A stretch of DNA of 22,549 nucleotides. Origin: a virus. This document shows positions 1-6,738 of the stretch, in pieces; the stretch's first letter is position 1; every line of letters starts with the position of its first letter. Where the stretch lies: the IMG/VR virus record IMGVR_UViG_3300027754_000470, positions 1-22,549 of that record; one strand, written 5' to 3'. The notes under the pieces were generated by a model. The model made no database searches, was not told the DNA's origin, and was given only the letters and a program-made list of their open reading frames with translations. Made by a program: the position numbers and the translations under genes.

Positions 1-64
1 GATCTACAGGAAGCGGGGACGGAAGAGTAAGGCCTGTCTTAACCTTAAAATTCTTGTCAGCCAT
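1..64 (-). CDS. Partial tail-fibre-type structural protein (N-terminus only)
   Basis: The start codon lies at 62-64 on the minus strand and the frame stays open to the window edge, giving only about 21 residues that begin MADKNFKVKTGLTL. This matches the N-terminus of the 133-aa fibre protein at 6327-6728 (MSVKDFKIKSGLVI), so the two share an FKxK(T/S)GL attachment-type start. GAGGTAATAATG gives a GAGG ribosome site. It directly follows the 115-aa gene, as the next member of the fibre cluster. Role inferred from similarity and position; the rest is outside the window. Confidence 0.6.
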   Translation of the reverse strand, partial: MADKNFKVKTGLTLPSPLPVD

Positions 65-86
65 TATTACCTCAGATCAAATTAGA

Positions 87-434
87 TTATGGAGCTACTA
101 CTTCTTGCCAATTCAAATCTGCTTCAACCCATGTAAACATTTTGCCCTCTACTACAGGCATAGGTGTTGGAGCATCCCAAACACATGTCTGCTCATCTAG
201 AACCCATGAAGGATATGGCTTTGGTGCAATAAATGCATCGCGTACACGATCAAACTTCATTCCAATTCCAGCGTAATTCTTTCTCATGTTTCCGTTATAG
301 GATGTTTGTACCCATGTGCCACCAAGTCCAAGATCATCTGCAAGGAATTCTTGTCCTCTGTGTTCTTGATCATTTCCTACAACAAGTACTCTTACTACAA
401 TGTCGTTCTCATCTACTTCTGCGAAATGTGCCAT
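87..434 (-). CDS. Conserved phage protein of the MAHFAxVD family, tail-fibre associated
   Basis: This 115-aa protein begins MAHFAEVDENDIVVRVLVV and has the centre motif QTSYNGNMRKNYAGIG, followed by an APKPYPSWVLDE segment and a W-rich end. I recognise this arrangement from a small protein common in marine and freshwater phages, usually next to tail or adhesin genes and without a defined function. It is soluble, with no signal peptide or membrane segment. A ribosome site AAGGAGA lies just upstream (TAAGGAGATATAAAAAATG). It is 13 bp downstream of the 78-aa gene and belongs to the same transcript. It may be a fibre accessory or cement protein; that is inference. Confidence 0.7.
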   Translation of the reverse strand: MAHFAEVDENDIVVRVLVVGNDQEHRGQEFLADDLGLGGTWVQTSYNGNMRKNYAGIGMKFDRVRDAFIAPKPYPSWVLDEQTCVWDAPTPMPVVEGKMFTWVEADLNWQEVVAP

Positions 435-447
435 TTTTTATATCTCC

Positions 448-684
448 TTAGATTACTAGTACTGCTGCTTCTTCAGCAGTCAATGGTTGTCCAGCAATAA
501 GTTTAGCTTTTGCTGATTCTTTTAAGGCCGCTTTTGCTGCCTCATCTGATTCACGAGCAGTTCTTGCTTCTTCTGCTGCCGCCATGTCGATCACACGCTG
601 TGCGATTTCTTCGGCGGTCAATGGAACAATAGACTGTACTCCTGTTGAGCAATCTACTATTACTTTTGTTAATTCTTCTGACAT
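448..684 (-). CDS. Small alpha-helical fibre accessory protein (78 aa)
   Basis: The protein has a short N-terminal part (about 1-22) and then a long Ala/Glu/Lys-rich helix (about 23-78). Its C-terminal stretch KLIAGQPLTAEEAAVLVI resembles the ends of the 82-aa and 86-aa proteins at 3261-3509 and 4587-4847, which also finish in a helix of the type LG(I/L)-(T/S)-x-EE-hydrophobic. All three sit beside large fibre genes, so they are probably paralogous fibre accessory or assembly proteins. GGAGG is well placed before the ATG, and an extended -10 promoter lies at 715-723. The function is not proven. Confidence 0.6.
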   Translation of the reverse strand: MSEELTKVIVDCSTGVQSIVPLTAEEIAQRVIDMAAAEEARTARESDEAAKAALKESAKAKLIAGQPLTAEEAAVLVI

Positions 685-714
685 TTTATGCCTCCATTAT
701 TTCTAATATCTACC

Positions 715-723
715 ATTTTACCA
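715..723 (-). promoter_or_regulatory. Extended -10 promoter TGGTAAAAT
   Basis: Read on the minus strand the site is TGG-TAAAAT, a TGn extended -10. It lies in the 66-bp gap between the 832-aa adhesin and the 78-aa gene, with the start codon about 30 bp downstream. No good -35 box is visible. The same TGGTANNAT pattern occurs in four other minus-strand intergenic or gene-end positions in this window. Confidence 0.4.
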
Positions 724-750
724 TTTATGTAATGATAAAGCTATTAAATT

Positions 751-3249
751 TTATACTGGATATCTAACTATAACTATTCCTGAACCGCCGTTTCCACCGA
801 ATCGGAATGAATTTGGATACCAGGAACCAGCACCGCCACCGCCACCGCCAGTGTTTGCAACTCCTGTAAGTCCAACACCAAATATTCCTCCTGCAGCGCC
901 TCCGCCAGAACCTCCAGCACCTATGTTGCCACCATTACGAGAACCACCGCCGCCACCTCCAGCAATATATCCAGAAACACCAGAACCTGTTGCAGTTAGA
1001 ACTCCAGATAAAGATCCCCAGTTAGTAACAGAATTTGTACCTGGGCCACCAGCTCCAGTCTGACCAGAAAGAGCAGTCTGACCCACTCCTCCAGCACCTC
1101 CACCACCGCCTGCGTATTGACCTGAATGTCCATTTCCACCTGCAAATCCTTGACCAGAAGTTCCAGCACCACCAGATAAACCAATTGCTTGATCTCCTTC
1201 TCCGCCTCCGCCAGAACCTCCAGCACCTGCTCCTTGTACAGATCCATCTGATGTACTTGCACCGCCACCGCCGCCAACAGCAGCAGTTAATGAACCGAAT
1301 TGTGAATTAGAACCATTTTTTGGTGATGCTGTTACTACTGTTTGTCCAGTTGCACCAGCTCCAATTGTAACAGTGATAGGTGATGATAGACTTTGAGATG
1401 CAAAAGCAATTACACCACCTGCGCCTCCTCCGCCTGCACCACAATAGCTATTAACTGATCCTCCTCCGCCACCGCCACCTGCAACAACTAATACATCTGC
1501 AGTAATAGCTTGAGTTGGAGTAAATGTTGATGATGAATTAAATTTGTGATACCAATAAGTACCATCTGTATTTATAATTCCTCCAGTTGCTTTAGCAGAA
1601 AGATTAGAGATATAAAAAGTGTCAGATGAAGTAAAAGTATGAATTGTGTTTCCGCCTGATGTAGTTATAGTTCCGCCAAATCCTCTTTGAGATCCCGCAT
1701 AGCTAAGTACAACAATTCCTGAACCACCATTTCCGCCACGGGCAACGGGTTGATTAGTTTGTGCATCAGCTCCTCCACCACCGCCGCCAGTATTTATGCT
1801 ACCATCTCCACCACTGGAAGTTACAGTTGTAGCACCAGCTCCGCCGCCGCCAGAACCCCCTGCTCCACCTGTTCCACCTGAAGGAATATAAGTTGTTCCT
1901 CCGCCTCCTCCTGCATAAGTAACTGATGCACCTGAAATTGATACTGAAAGACCAGCACCGCCAGCTCCACCACTACCTGATGTATCGCCTCCAATACCAC
2001 CAGCACCTCCGCCGCCTGCACCTCCATAAGGACCTGAAGAAGCAGTGCTGTGTCCTCCTCGATATCCTTGAGTTGGTGATGCAGCGGCTCCTCCATTTGA
2101 TCCGCTATTAAAATTACGAGCTCCACCGCCACCAGAACCACCTGAAGCACCAGCTGCTCCACCATTTGACAAATCTGATGCTCCTCCGCCACCGCCTGTT
2201 GCTGTAATAGTTGAGAATGTAGAATTACTACCGCTAAATGTTGATGGCGCTAATGCATTTCCGCCAAATTGACCCAGTCCGCCCGATCCAATTGTTACTG
2301 TATAAGTAGTACCTGGCTGAAGGGTTAATGCAGATTCTAATGCCGCTCCTCCGCCTGTTGCCGTAACGGTTGAACGTAAACCACCAGCTCCGCCGCCGCC
2401 TGCTTTTTGACTACCTCCTCCACCGCCACCTGCAACTACTAAATAATTAACTACTAAAGCGGATTGTGGTATTACACTATTACTTGCAGCACTTGCTGCA
2501 GACGTTCCATTTGCATTAGTTGCAGTTACTGTAAATGTGTAAGATGTTCCATCTGTTAAACCTGAAACTGTAATTGGAGATGATCCTGTACCTGTAAATC
2601 CTCCTGGACTAGAAGTTGCAGTATATGTTGCAGCTGCACCACCTGTTGCTCCTGCTGTATATGCTACGGTAGCACTTGCAGCACCTGATATAGCAATTCC
2701 AATTGTTGGGGCTTGAGGAACTGTTGTTGCTGTAACGCCTGATGAGGCGGAACTTGCAGAAGATGTTCCATAATTATTTGATGCAATAACTGTATATGTA
2801 TATGATGTGCTAGATTGTAAACCTGTTATAACAACAGGAGATGTTGAGCCTGTTGCTGTATATGAACCAGGGGAAGATGTAACTGTATATGATCTTCCTA
2901 AAACTGTACCTGGGGTAAATGAGATTGAAGCTGAACCATTATTATATGCCCGCCCGCTTGGTGCATTTGTTGCAGTAACTGAAGTTACCGTTGAAGCAAT
3001 TCCACCAATTTGTTCCCAACCATATGTTGCGCCTGAATAAACTTCTAAAAATCCTGTTTGTGTATTTGAATAGATGTCGCCAGTTGCTGGAGATGCTGGG
3101 CGAGATGCAGTATTTCCTCTTACAGGAGTTGCTGCAATTGCCGCATTTCTATTTGTAACTTCTGTAGCAATAAGAGCAGCCGTTTCTGTATCCGTCGCCA
3201 AAGTTGTGGCGGTGGATAGAACATTTGCTACATCTCTAGCTCTTGTCAA
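751..3249 (-). CDS. Tail adhesin with two FN3 domains and two glycine-rich lobes
   Basis: This 832-aa protein has five parts. Residues 1-40 are a helical Thr/Ala-rich start. Residues 42-83 are an attachment-type segment (RPASPATGDIYSNTQTG...GWEQIGG). Residues about 88-175 and 178-262 are fibronectin type III-like domains containing SYTYTVIASNNYGTS and SYTFTVTATNANGTS. Two long glycine-rich lobes follow (about 265-530 and 570-832), each opening with LVVAGGGGGG and closing with GGNGGSGIV(V/I). Such Gly-rich regions form polyglycine sandwich folds in receptor-binding adhesins such as the S16 gp38 tip. It is probably a tail-tip receptor-binding protein. The two lobes look like an internal duplication. 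It lies at the distal end of the fibre cluster. Confidence 0.8.
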   Translation of the reverse strand: MTRARDVANVLSTATTLATDTETAALIATEVTNRNAAIAATPVRGNTASRPASPATGDIYSNTQTGFLEVYSGATYGWEQIGGIASTVTSVTATNAPSGRAYNNGSASISFTPGTVLGRSYTVTSSPGSYTATGSTSPVVITGLQSSTSYTYTVIASNNYGTSSASSASSGVTATTVPQAPTIGIAISGAASATVAYTAGATGGAAATYTATSSPGGFTGTGSSPITVSGLTDGTSYTFTVTATNANGTSAASAASNSVIPQSALVVNYLVVAGGGGGGSQKAGGGGAGGLRSTVTATGGGAALESALTLQPGTTYTVTIGSGGLGQFGGNALAPSTFSGSNSTFSTITATGGGGGASDLSNGGAAGASGGSGGGGARNFNSGSNGGAAASPTQGYRGGHSTASSGPYGGAGGGGAGGIGGDTSGSGGAGGAGLSVSISGASVTYAGGGGGTTYIPSGGTGGAGGSGGGGAGATTVTSSGGDGSINTGGGGGGADAQTNQPVARGGNGGSGIVVLSYAGSQRGFGGTITTSGGNTIHTFTSSDTFYISNLSAKATGGIINTDGTYWYHKFNSSSTFTPTQAITADVLVVAGGGGGGGSVNSYCGAGGGGAGGVIAFASQSLSSPITVTIGAGATGQTVVTASPKNGSNSQFGSLTAAVGGGGGASTSDGSVQGAGAGGSGGGGEGDQAIGLSGGAGTSGQGFAGGNGHSGQYAGGGGGAGGVGQTALSGQTGAGGPGTNSVTNWGSLSGVLTATGSGVSGYIAGGGGGGSRNGGNIGAGGSGGGAAGGIFGVGLTGVANTGGGGGGAGSWYPNSFRFGGNGGSGIVIVRYPV

Positions 3250-3260
3250 TTACTTGCCCC

Positions 3261-3509
3261 TTAACTTAAAAGTAGTTTTGCTTCTTCTTCTGTAATGCCA
3301 AGTTTTTCTAGCAGTGCTGTTTTTGCTGTTGAATTATAAGCAAGTGTTATTGGATTATGTGCTGCAAGACCAGCCGCGGCTTGTTCTTGTGTTAAACTTC
3401 CACCAATAATTAGTTTATTACCAACAATATAAACTTCATTACAGCCCAGCTCTTCTTTAAGCTGTGTTCCATTAATTTTATTTGGTATTTCAAATTCATA
3501 AAAATTCAT
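3261..3509 (-). CDS. Small fibre accessory protein (82 aa)
   Basis: The protein has a mixed alpha/beta N-terminal half (MNFYEFEIPNKINGTQLKEE...YIVGNKLIIGGSLT) and a helical C-terminus (LLEKLGITEEEAKLLLS). The overall plan, a short strand, then INGxxLxxE, then a strand pair and a C-terminal helix, is also seen in the 86-aa protein at 4587-4847 (NGDLLTQE...VVYAGDLVEFNG...KLASVGLSIEELK). Both sit next to C1q-like fibre genes, so they appear to be duplicated partners of the fibres. The start is supported by GGAGCTTAAAATG; the GGAG lies 1 bp from the stop codon of the preceding fibre gene. Function inferred only. Confidence 0.6.
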   Translation of the reverse strand: MNFYEFEIPNKINGTQLKEELGCNEVYIVGNKLIIGGSLTQEQAAAGLAAHNPITLAYNSTAKTALLEKLGITEEEAKLLLS

Positions 3510-3510
3510 T

Positions 3511-4428
3511 TTAAGCTCCTAAGTATGTAAACGAACATCTTGCTCTATCTATTGTATTAGTTCCACCACCTGCAGATTGAACAACAATATTCCAGTTGAA
3601 ATAATCAGTTGCCACACCAGTAACAACCAGCCCAACATTTAGCGTATCGCCTTGTCCGTAAGCATTTGCTTGACGAACTATTTGACCGTTAACTAGTCCA
3701 TCTGCAGAAACAAGTTTTGAACCATTTTTTAATATGTAAATATATAAATCTGGATTGTGAGAAGCCAAACCAATATTTAGTTGGATTAGATACTTGCCAT
3801 CATAGCCAGTTGGAATAGTAAAACGTGAAGGGTTGGTTACTGTTGAGTGAAAGTTGTGAGTATCTACTAATTCAGTCTGAGCAAAAGGAATAGCAACTTC
3901 GGTTCCAACTGAAGTAAATGGTGTATTTTGATCACTATTAATTGCAATACATCCAATAAAAGTTGGAGTTGTTGAAGCAGGGGTTGCCCATACTGGAATT
4001 CCCCCTGAAACTTTTAATATCTGGTCTGTGCTTCCAATTCCTAATCTAGCAGGTGTATTAGCAGCTGATGCATATAATATATCACCAGTTGTAGTCATAG
4101 TTGAAATACTTGGTGTAGTTAAAACTGGAGATGTTAATGTTTTATTAGTTAAAGTTTGTGCAGTTGTTTTATCTACTACAACTGAAGTATCTATTGCAAG
4201 AGTAGCTGATCCACTTGTTGACCCGCCGCTTAATCCTGTGCCTGCTACAACTGCTGTTATATCACCATCTGTTGCTGTATAGGCTAATGAGGTCCATGCT
4301 GTTGATCCGTCTCCGACCTTCATTTTCTTAGTGTCTGATTCAAATCCTATTTCGCCAGCTGTTAATACAGTATTGGCTGAAGTCCAGGCTGCTGCCGTTC
4401 CTCTTTTAACTTGAATTACTGTTGCCAT
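3511..4428 (-). CDS. Tail fibre with Mtd-like N-terminus and C1q-like tip
   Basis: Residues 1-52 (MATVIQVKRGTAAAWTSANT...GEIGFESDTKKMKVGDGSTAW) match the N-terminal domain of phage major tropism determinant and related fibres, which docks onto the tail. Residues about 55-110 are Thr/Ser-rich shaft. Residues 112-148 hold a linker containing ANTPARLGIGSTDQ. Residues about 156-305 form a beta-sandwich of C1q/TNF type ending CSFTYLGA. The linker and tip are closely related to those of the 392-aa fibre at 4849-6027, while the N-termini differ, so the tip module has been duplicated onto two stalks. The start overlaps the stop of the 49-aa gene by one base (TAATG). Probable receptor-binding fibre. 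Confidence 0.75.
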   Translation of the reverse strand: MATVIQVKRGTAAAWTSANTVLTAGEIGFESDTKKMKVGDGSTAWTSLAYTATDGDITAVVAGTGLSGGSTSGSATLAIDTSVVVDKTTAQTLTNKTLTSPVLTTPSISTMTTTGDILYASAANTPARLGIGSTDQILKVSGGIPVWATPASTTPTFIGCIAINSDQNTPFTSVGTEVAIPFAQTELVDTHNFHSTVTNPSRFTIPTGYDGKYLIQLNIGLASHNPDLYIYILKNGSKLVSADGLVNGQIVRQANAYGQGDTLNVGLVVTGVATDYFNWNIVVQSAGGGTNTIDRARCSFTYLGA

Positions 4429-4577
4429 TATACTGTTCCTCCATCAAATGTGTAACTTCCTGTTGTATCTATTGTACTATAAACATTACTATCATCTATT
4501 GCTCCTACTGTTCCGCCGTCCAAATTAGAAGTGGGCGGGATCGAAGAATTATCAGCTATTGCTCTTGCTTTACTCAT
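4428..4577 (-). CDS. 49-aa DGGTV-repeat protein between fibre genes
   Basis: This short gene starts at 4575-4577 after a strong AGGAGATATT ribosome site and ends TAA at 4428-4430, sharing one base with the next ATG. It contains two DGGTV motifs, NLDGGTVGAIDDS in the middle and FDGGTV at the C-terminus. The same DGG(T/S)(A/V) signature ends the 153-aa fibre protein at 9996-10457 (MDGGSASSDYS...IIDGGTA), so it is probably a free-standing copy of that tail. There are no membrane segments. Function unknown. Confidence 0.65.
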   Translation of the reverse strand: MSKARAIADNSSIPPTSNLDGGTVGAIDDSNVYSTIDTTGSYTFDGGTV

Positions 4578-4586
4578 AATATCTCC

Positions 4587-4847
4587 TTATAAGCCTAGTT
4601 CTGTTTTTAATTCTTCAATAGACAAACCAACTGATGCTAGTTTTTCTGCTACGGTTGGCTCTGTTGGAACAGGAGCAATATGAGCATCTAAGATTTGAAT
4701 TGCTGTTGCAGTATCTGCTTCATCAACACCATTAAATTCAACTAAATCACCTGCATATACAACTACATCAGTTATGAATCCAGCATTTGCAAATTCTTGT
4801 GTTAGTAAATCTCCATTAATGTTTTTATTAAAAGGTATTTTTATCAT
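4587..4847 (-). CDS. Small fibre accessory protein (86 aa)
   Basis: An N-terminal beta-rich part (MIKIPFNKNINGDLLTQEFANAGF...VVYAGDLVEFNGV) is followed by helix (about 45-60), a Pro-rich break (APVPTEPT) and a C-terminal helix SVGLSIEELKTELGL. Its layout matches the 82-aa protein at 3261-3509 and its end resembles the 78-aa protein at 448-684. It lies 1 bp after the C1q-like fibre at 4849-6027, and the 82-aa relative lies 1 bp after the C1q-like fibre at 3511-4428, so a fibre plus accessory pair appears to have been duplicated. A chaperone or structural partner is plausible. Confidence 0.6.
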   Translation of the reverse strand: MIKIPFNKNINGDLLTQEFANAGFITDVVVYAGDLVEFNGVDEADTATAIQILDAHIAPVPTEPTVAEKLASVGLSIEELKTELGL

Positions 4848-4848
4848 G

Positions 4849-6027
4849 TTAAGCCCCCAGGTATGTTAATGTAACAGTGGACTGCGCCCTAATAGATGAG
4901 GCATTTCCATTATCTGTTCTTGTGTGAAATGTTATGTAGTCTGCAACAGATAAATCTAACACTGCTGACATTTGTAAAACAGTATTATTATTTCCTGTTG
5001 GTGCGCCACCAGGTGTATTTACAAATAATGCTTTGCCATAATCTCCTAAGTCTAAACCATTCTTTTTAACGTAGAATTGAATATAGCCAACTGCGCCATT
5101 TGGATTATCTATTCCAAGTTGTCCAGTAATTAACCACTTTCCTGCTTTTCCTGAAGGAACAGTAAATCTATCGTTATTACTAGAAGTGCTATGTATGCTA
5201 CTTGTATCAAAATTATTTGTAGTATATCCAATTGCATATACTGTTGCACCATTAGCAATAGTTTGTGAATTAATATAAGAAGAACACCCAACAAATGCAG
5301 TTGCAGAAGAGGTGCCCCAAACAGGAACACCACCACTAACTTTTAATACCTGATCTGTGCTTCCAATTCCGAGTCTAGCAGGTGTATTTGCTCCTGATGC
5401 ATAAATAATATCGCCTGTAGTAGTAGTTAATGTTTTTGCAATTGCTCCATTTGCCAGATCATATGCAGATTTTACTGCAGTTGGAGTTGCTGCTAAAACT
5501 GATGATGTTGTAGATGTTGAGTCAGATAATTGAACAGAGCCTCTTTGAGATGTAGATGCTTCTTGAATTCCTACTGTTAATGCTCCAGTTGATCCTCCGC
5601 CTGTTAATGGGGAAGTTGCTGTAACTGATTCAATATCTCCTGCTAATGTGACGGTTCCACCGAGAGATATAGCAGATCCATTTATTGTAATTGCTGAATT
5701 CGCCAATTGTGCATTTGTGACTGTACCAGTAATATTTTGAGCGGGAACTGAAGCAACACTAAAATTATTATAGCAATTTACTTGAACATAATCTGATGCT
5801 GCTAATGCTGATAAACCCGTAATAGATGTACCATTTGTAGCTGTATAATCATCTCCTCTTACTAGGAGGATTCCGTTCAAATATACTTGTTCTTGTCCAG
5901 GAGTATATGAAAGAGCTTGTGAAGCATTATCATATCCTGATAAACTTGTTTCCGCCCCGCTCATTGTTTTACGCCAAATAAGGCTTGTTAATACTCCATT
6001 AGGACTTGGATAAGATTCTATACTCAT
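4849..6027 (-). CDS. Tail fibre with C1q-like C-terminal domain (392 aa)
   Basis: Residues 1-90 form a beta-rich N-terminus (SLIWRKTMSG...YLNGILLVRGDDYT...DYVQVNCYNNF), a pattern common in phage fibre base domains. Residues about 95-200 are a Thr/Ser/Gly-rich shaft with repeats of the SPLTGGGSTGALTVG kind. Residues 202-238 carry the linker ANTPARLGIGSTDQ, and 244-392 a C1q/TNF-like beta-sandwich (DRFTVPSGKAGKWLI...YIQFYVKKNG...VTLTYLGA). Linker and tip are paralogous to 3511-4428. Translation is coupled to the upstream 100-aa gene by an ATGA overlap. Likely receptor-binding fibre; a trimeric state would be expected for the family. Confidence 0.75.
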   Translation of the reverse strand: MSIESYPSPNGVLTSLIWRKTMSGAETSLSGYDNASQALSYTPGQEQVYLNGILLVRGDDYTATNGTSITGLSALAASDYVQVNCYNNFSVASVPAQNITGTVTNAQLANSAITINGSAISLGGTVTLAGDIESVTATSPLTGGGSTGALTVGIQEASTSQRGSVQLSDSTSTTSSVLAATPTAVKSAYDLANGAIAKTLTTTTGDIIYASGANTPARLGIGSTDQVLKVSGGVPVWGTSSATAFVGCSSYINSQTIANGATVYAIGYTTNNFDTSSIHSTSSNNDRFTVPSGKAGKWLITGQLGIDNPNGAVGYIQFYVKKNGLDLGDYGKALFVNTPGGAPTGNNNTVLQMSAVLDLSVADYITFHTRTDNGNASSIRAQSTVTLTYLGA

Positions 6028-6326
6028 GCTGTCTCAACCCCCGAAATATGAAATTTAACATCTGTAGCTGTGGCAAATCCTGCGATAATCTTAGTTGTAG
6101 CAATTACTGTTTTAAACTGAAAGTTAATTACTGAGTTTGCAGAAATTGGAACAGCGGGAACTAAGTTAATTCCGTCTACTGTAATTGTAACATACTGTTG
6201 GTTTGCAGATGTATTAGATATTACTATATCTGTTAAAACTGATGTTGTTGAAGATGGTACAGTATAAAGAGTAGCAGAACTTGTTGCTGCCGCTCCTCTA
6301 TAGAATAACTTTGGTGTAGCTGCCAT
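6024..6326 (-). CDS. Small beta-sandwich tail protein (100 aa)
   Basis: This is an all-beta protein: LYTVPSSTTSVLTDIVISNTS, then YVTITVDGINLVPAVPISANSVINF, then a strand pair ending FHISGVETA. That arrangement resembles small tail or baseplate beta-sandwich proteins found in many phages. There is no signal peptide. It begins directly after the stop of the 133-aa gene and overlaps the next fibre gene by four bases, so the three are translationally coupled. It may be a connector between the tail and the C1q-like fibre. The specific role is not known. Confidence 0.6.
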   Translation of the reverse strand: MAATPKLFYRGAAATSSATLYTVPSSTTSVLTDIVISNTSANQQYVTITVDGINLVPAVPISANSVINFQFKTVIATTKIIAGFATATDVKFHISGVETA

Positions 6327-6728
6327 TTAAAATGCTCCCATCAGGCTATATACTTCTGAATTTCCGCCACCTACTGTAATGCTTGTGGTATCTGATCCTG
6401 CATCATCTGTTAATGTAGCACCTACAAAATTTAAATTACGGCGGGGAGTTACAGAAACACCAGAATCTTGAATTAACTGGTTATACAGCTTAGCCCAAGA
6501 TACATTTGTACCATCTGATTGTATCGTATAGTTTATAGTCCCACCGTTTTGAATTGGTAGTAATGCATTAAGGGCATTATTTGCTGTAGTCTGTCCAGTT
6601 CCACCGCTTGAAAGCGGTATAGTAGAAGTAGAAGAAATATTTCCACTAGAATCTGTTGTAATTACGCCAGCAGAAGACAAAGAGCCTATTACTAGGCCTG
6701 ATTTAATCTTAAAGTCTTTAACTGACAT
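6327..6728 (-). CDS. Short tail-fibre protein with FKxKSGL start (133 aa)
   Basis: The N-terminus MSVKDFKIKSGLVIGSL is shared with the partial gene at 1-64. It is followed by a Ser/Thr-rich shaft with the fibre motif IPLSSGGTGQTTANNALNAL (about residues 37-56), typical of phage fibres, then INYTIQSDGTNVSWAKLY and a beta-rich end (NFVGATLTDDAGSDTTSITVGGG). Much shorter than the other fibres, it may be a shaft segment or baseplate attachment piece. A GGAG ribosome site precedes the ATG (TTAAGGAGTAATTAATG). Confidence 0.65.
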   Translation of the reverse strand: MSVKDFKIKSGLVIGSLSSAGVITTDSSGNISSTSTIPLSSGGTGQTTANNALNALLPIQNGGTINYTIQSDGTNVSWAKLYNQLIQDSGVSVTPRRNLNFVGATLTDDAGSDTTSITVGGGNSEVYSLMGAF

Positions 6729-6738
6729 TAATTACTCC

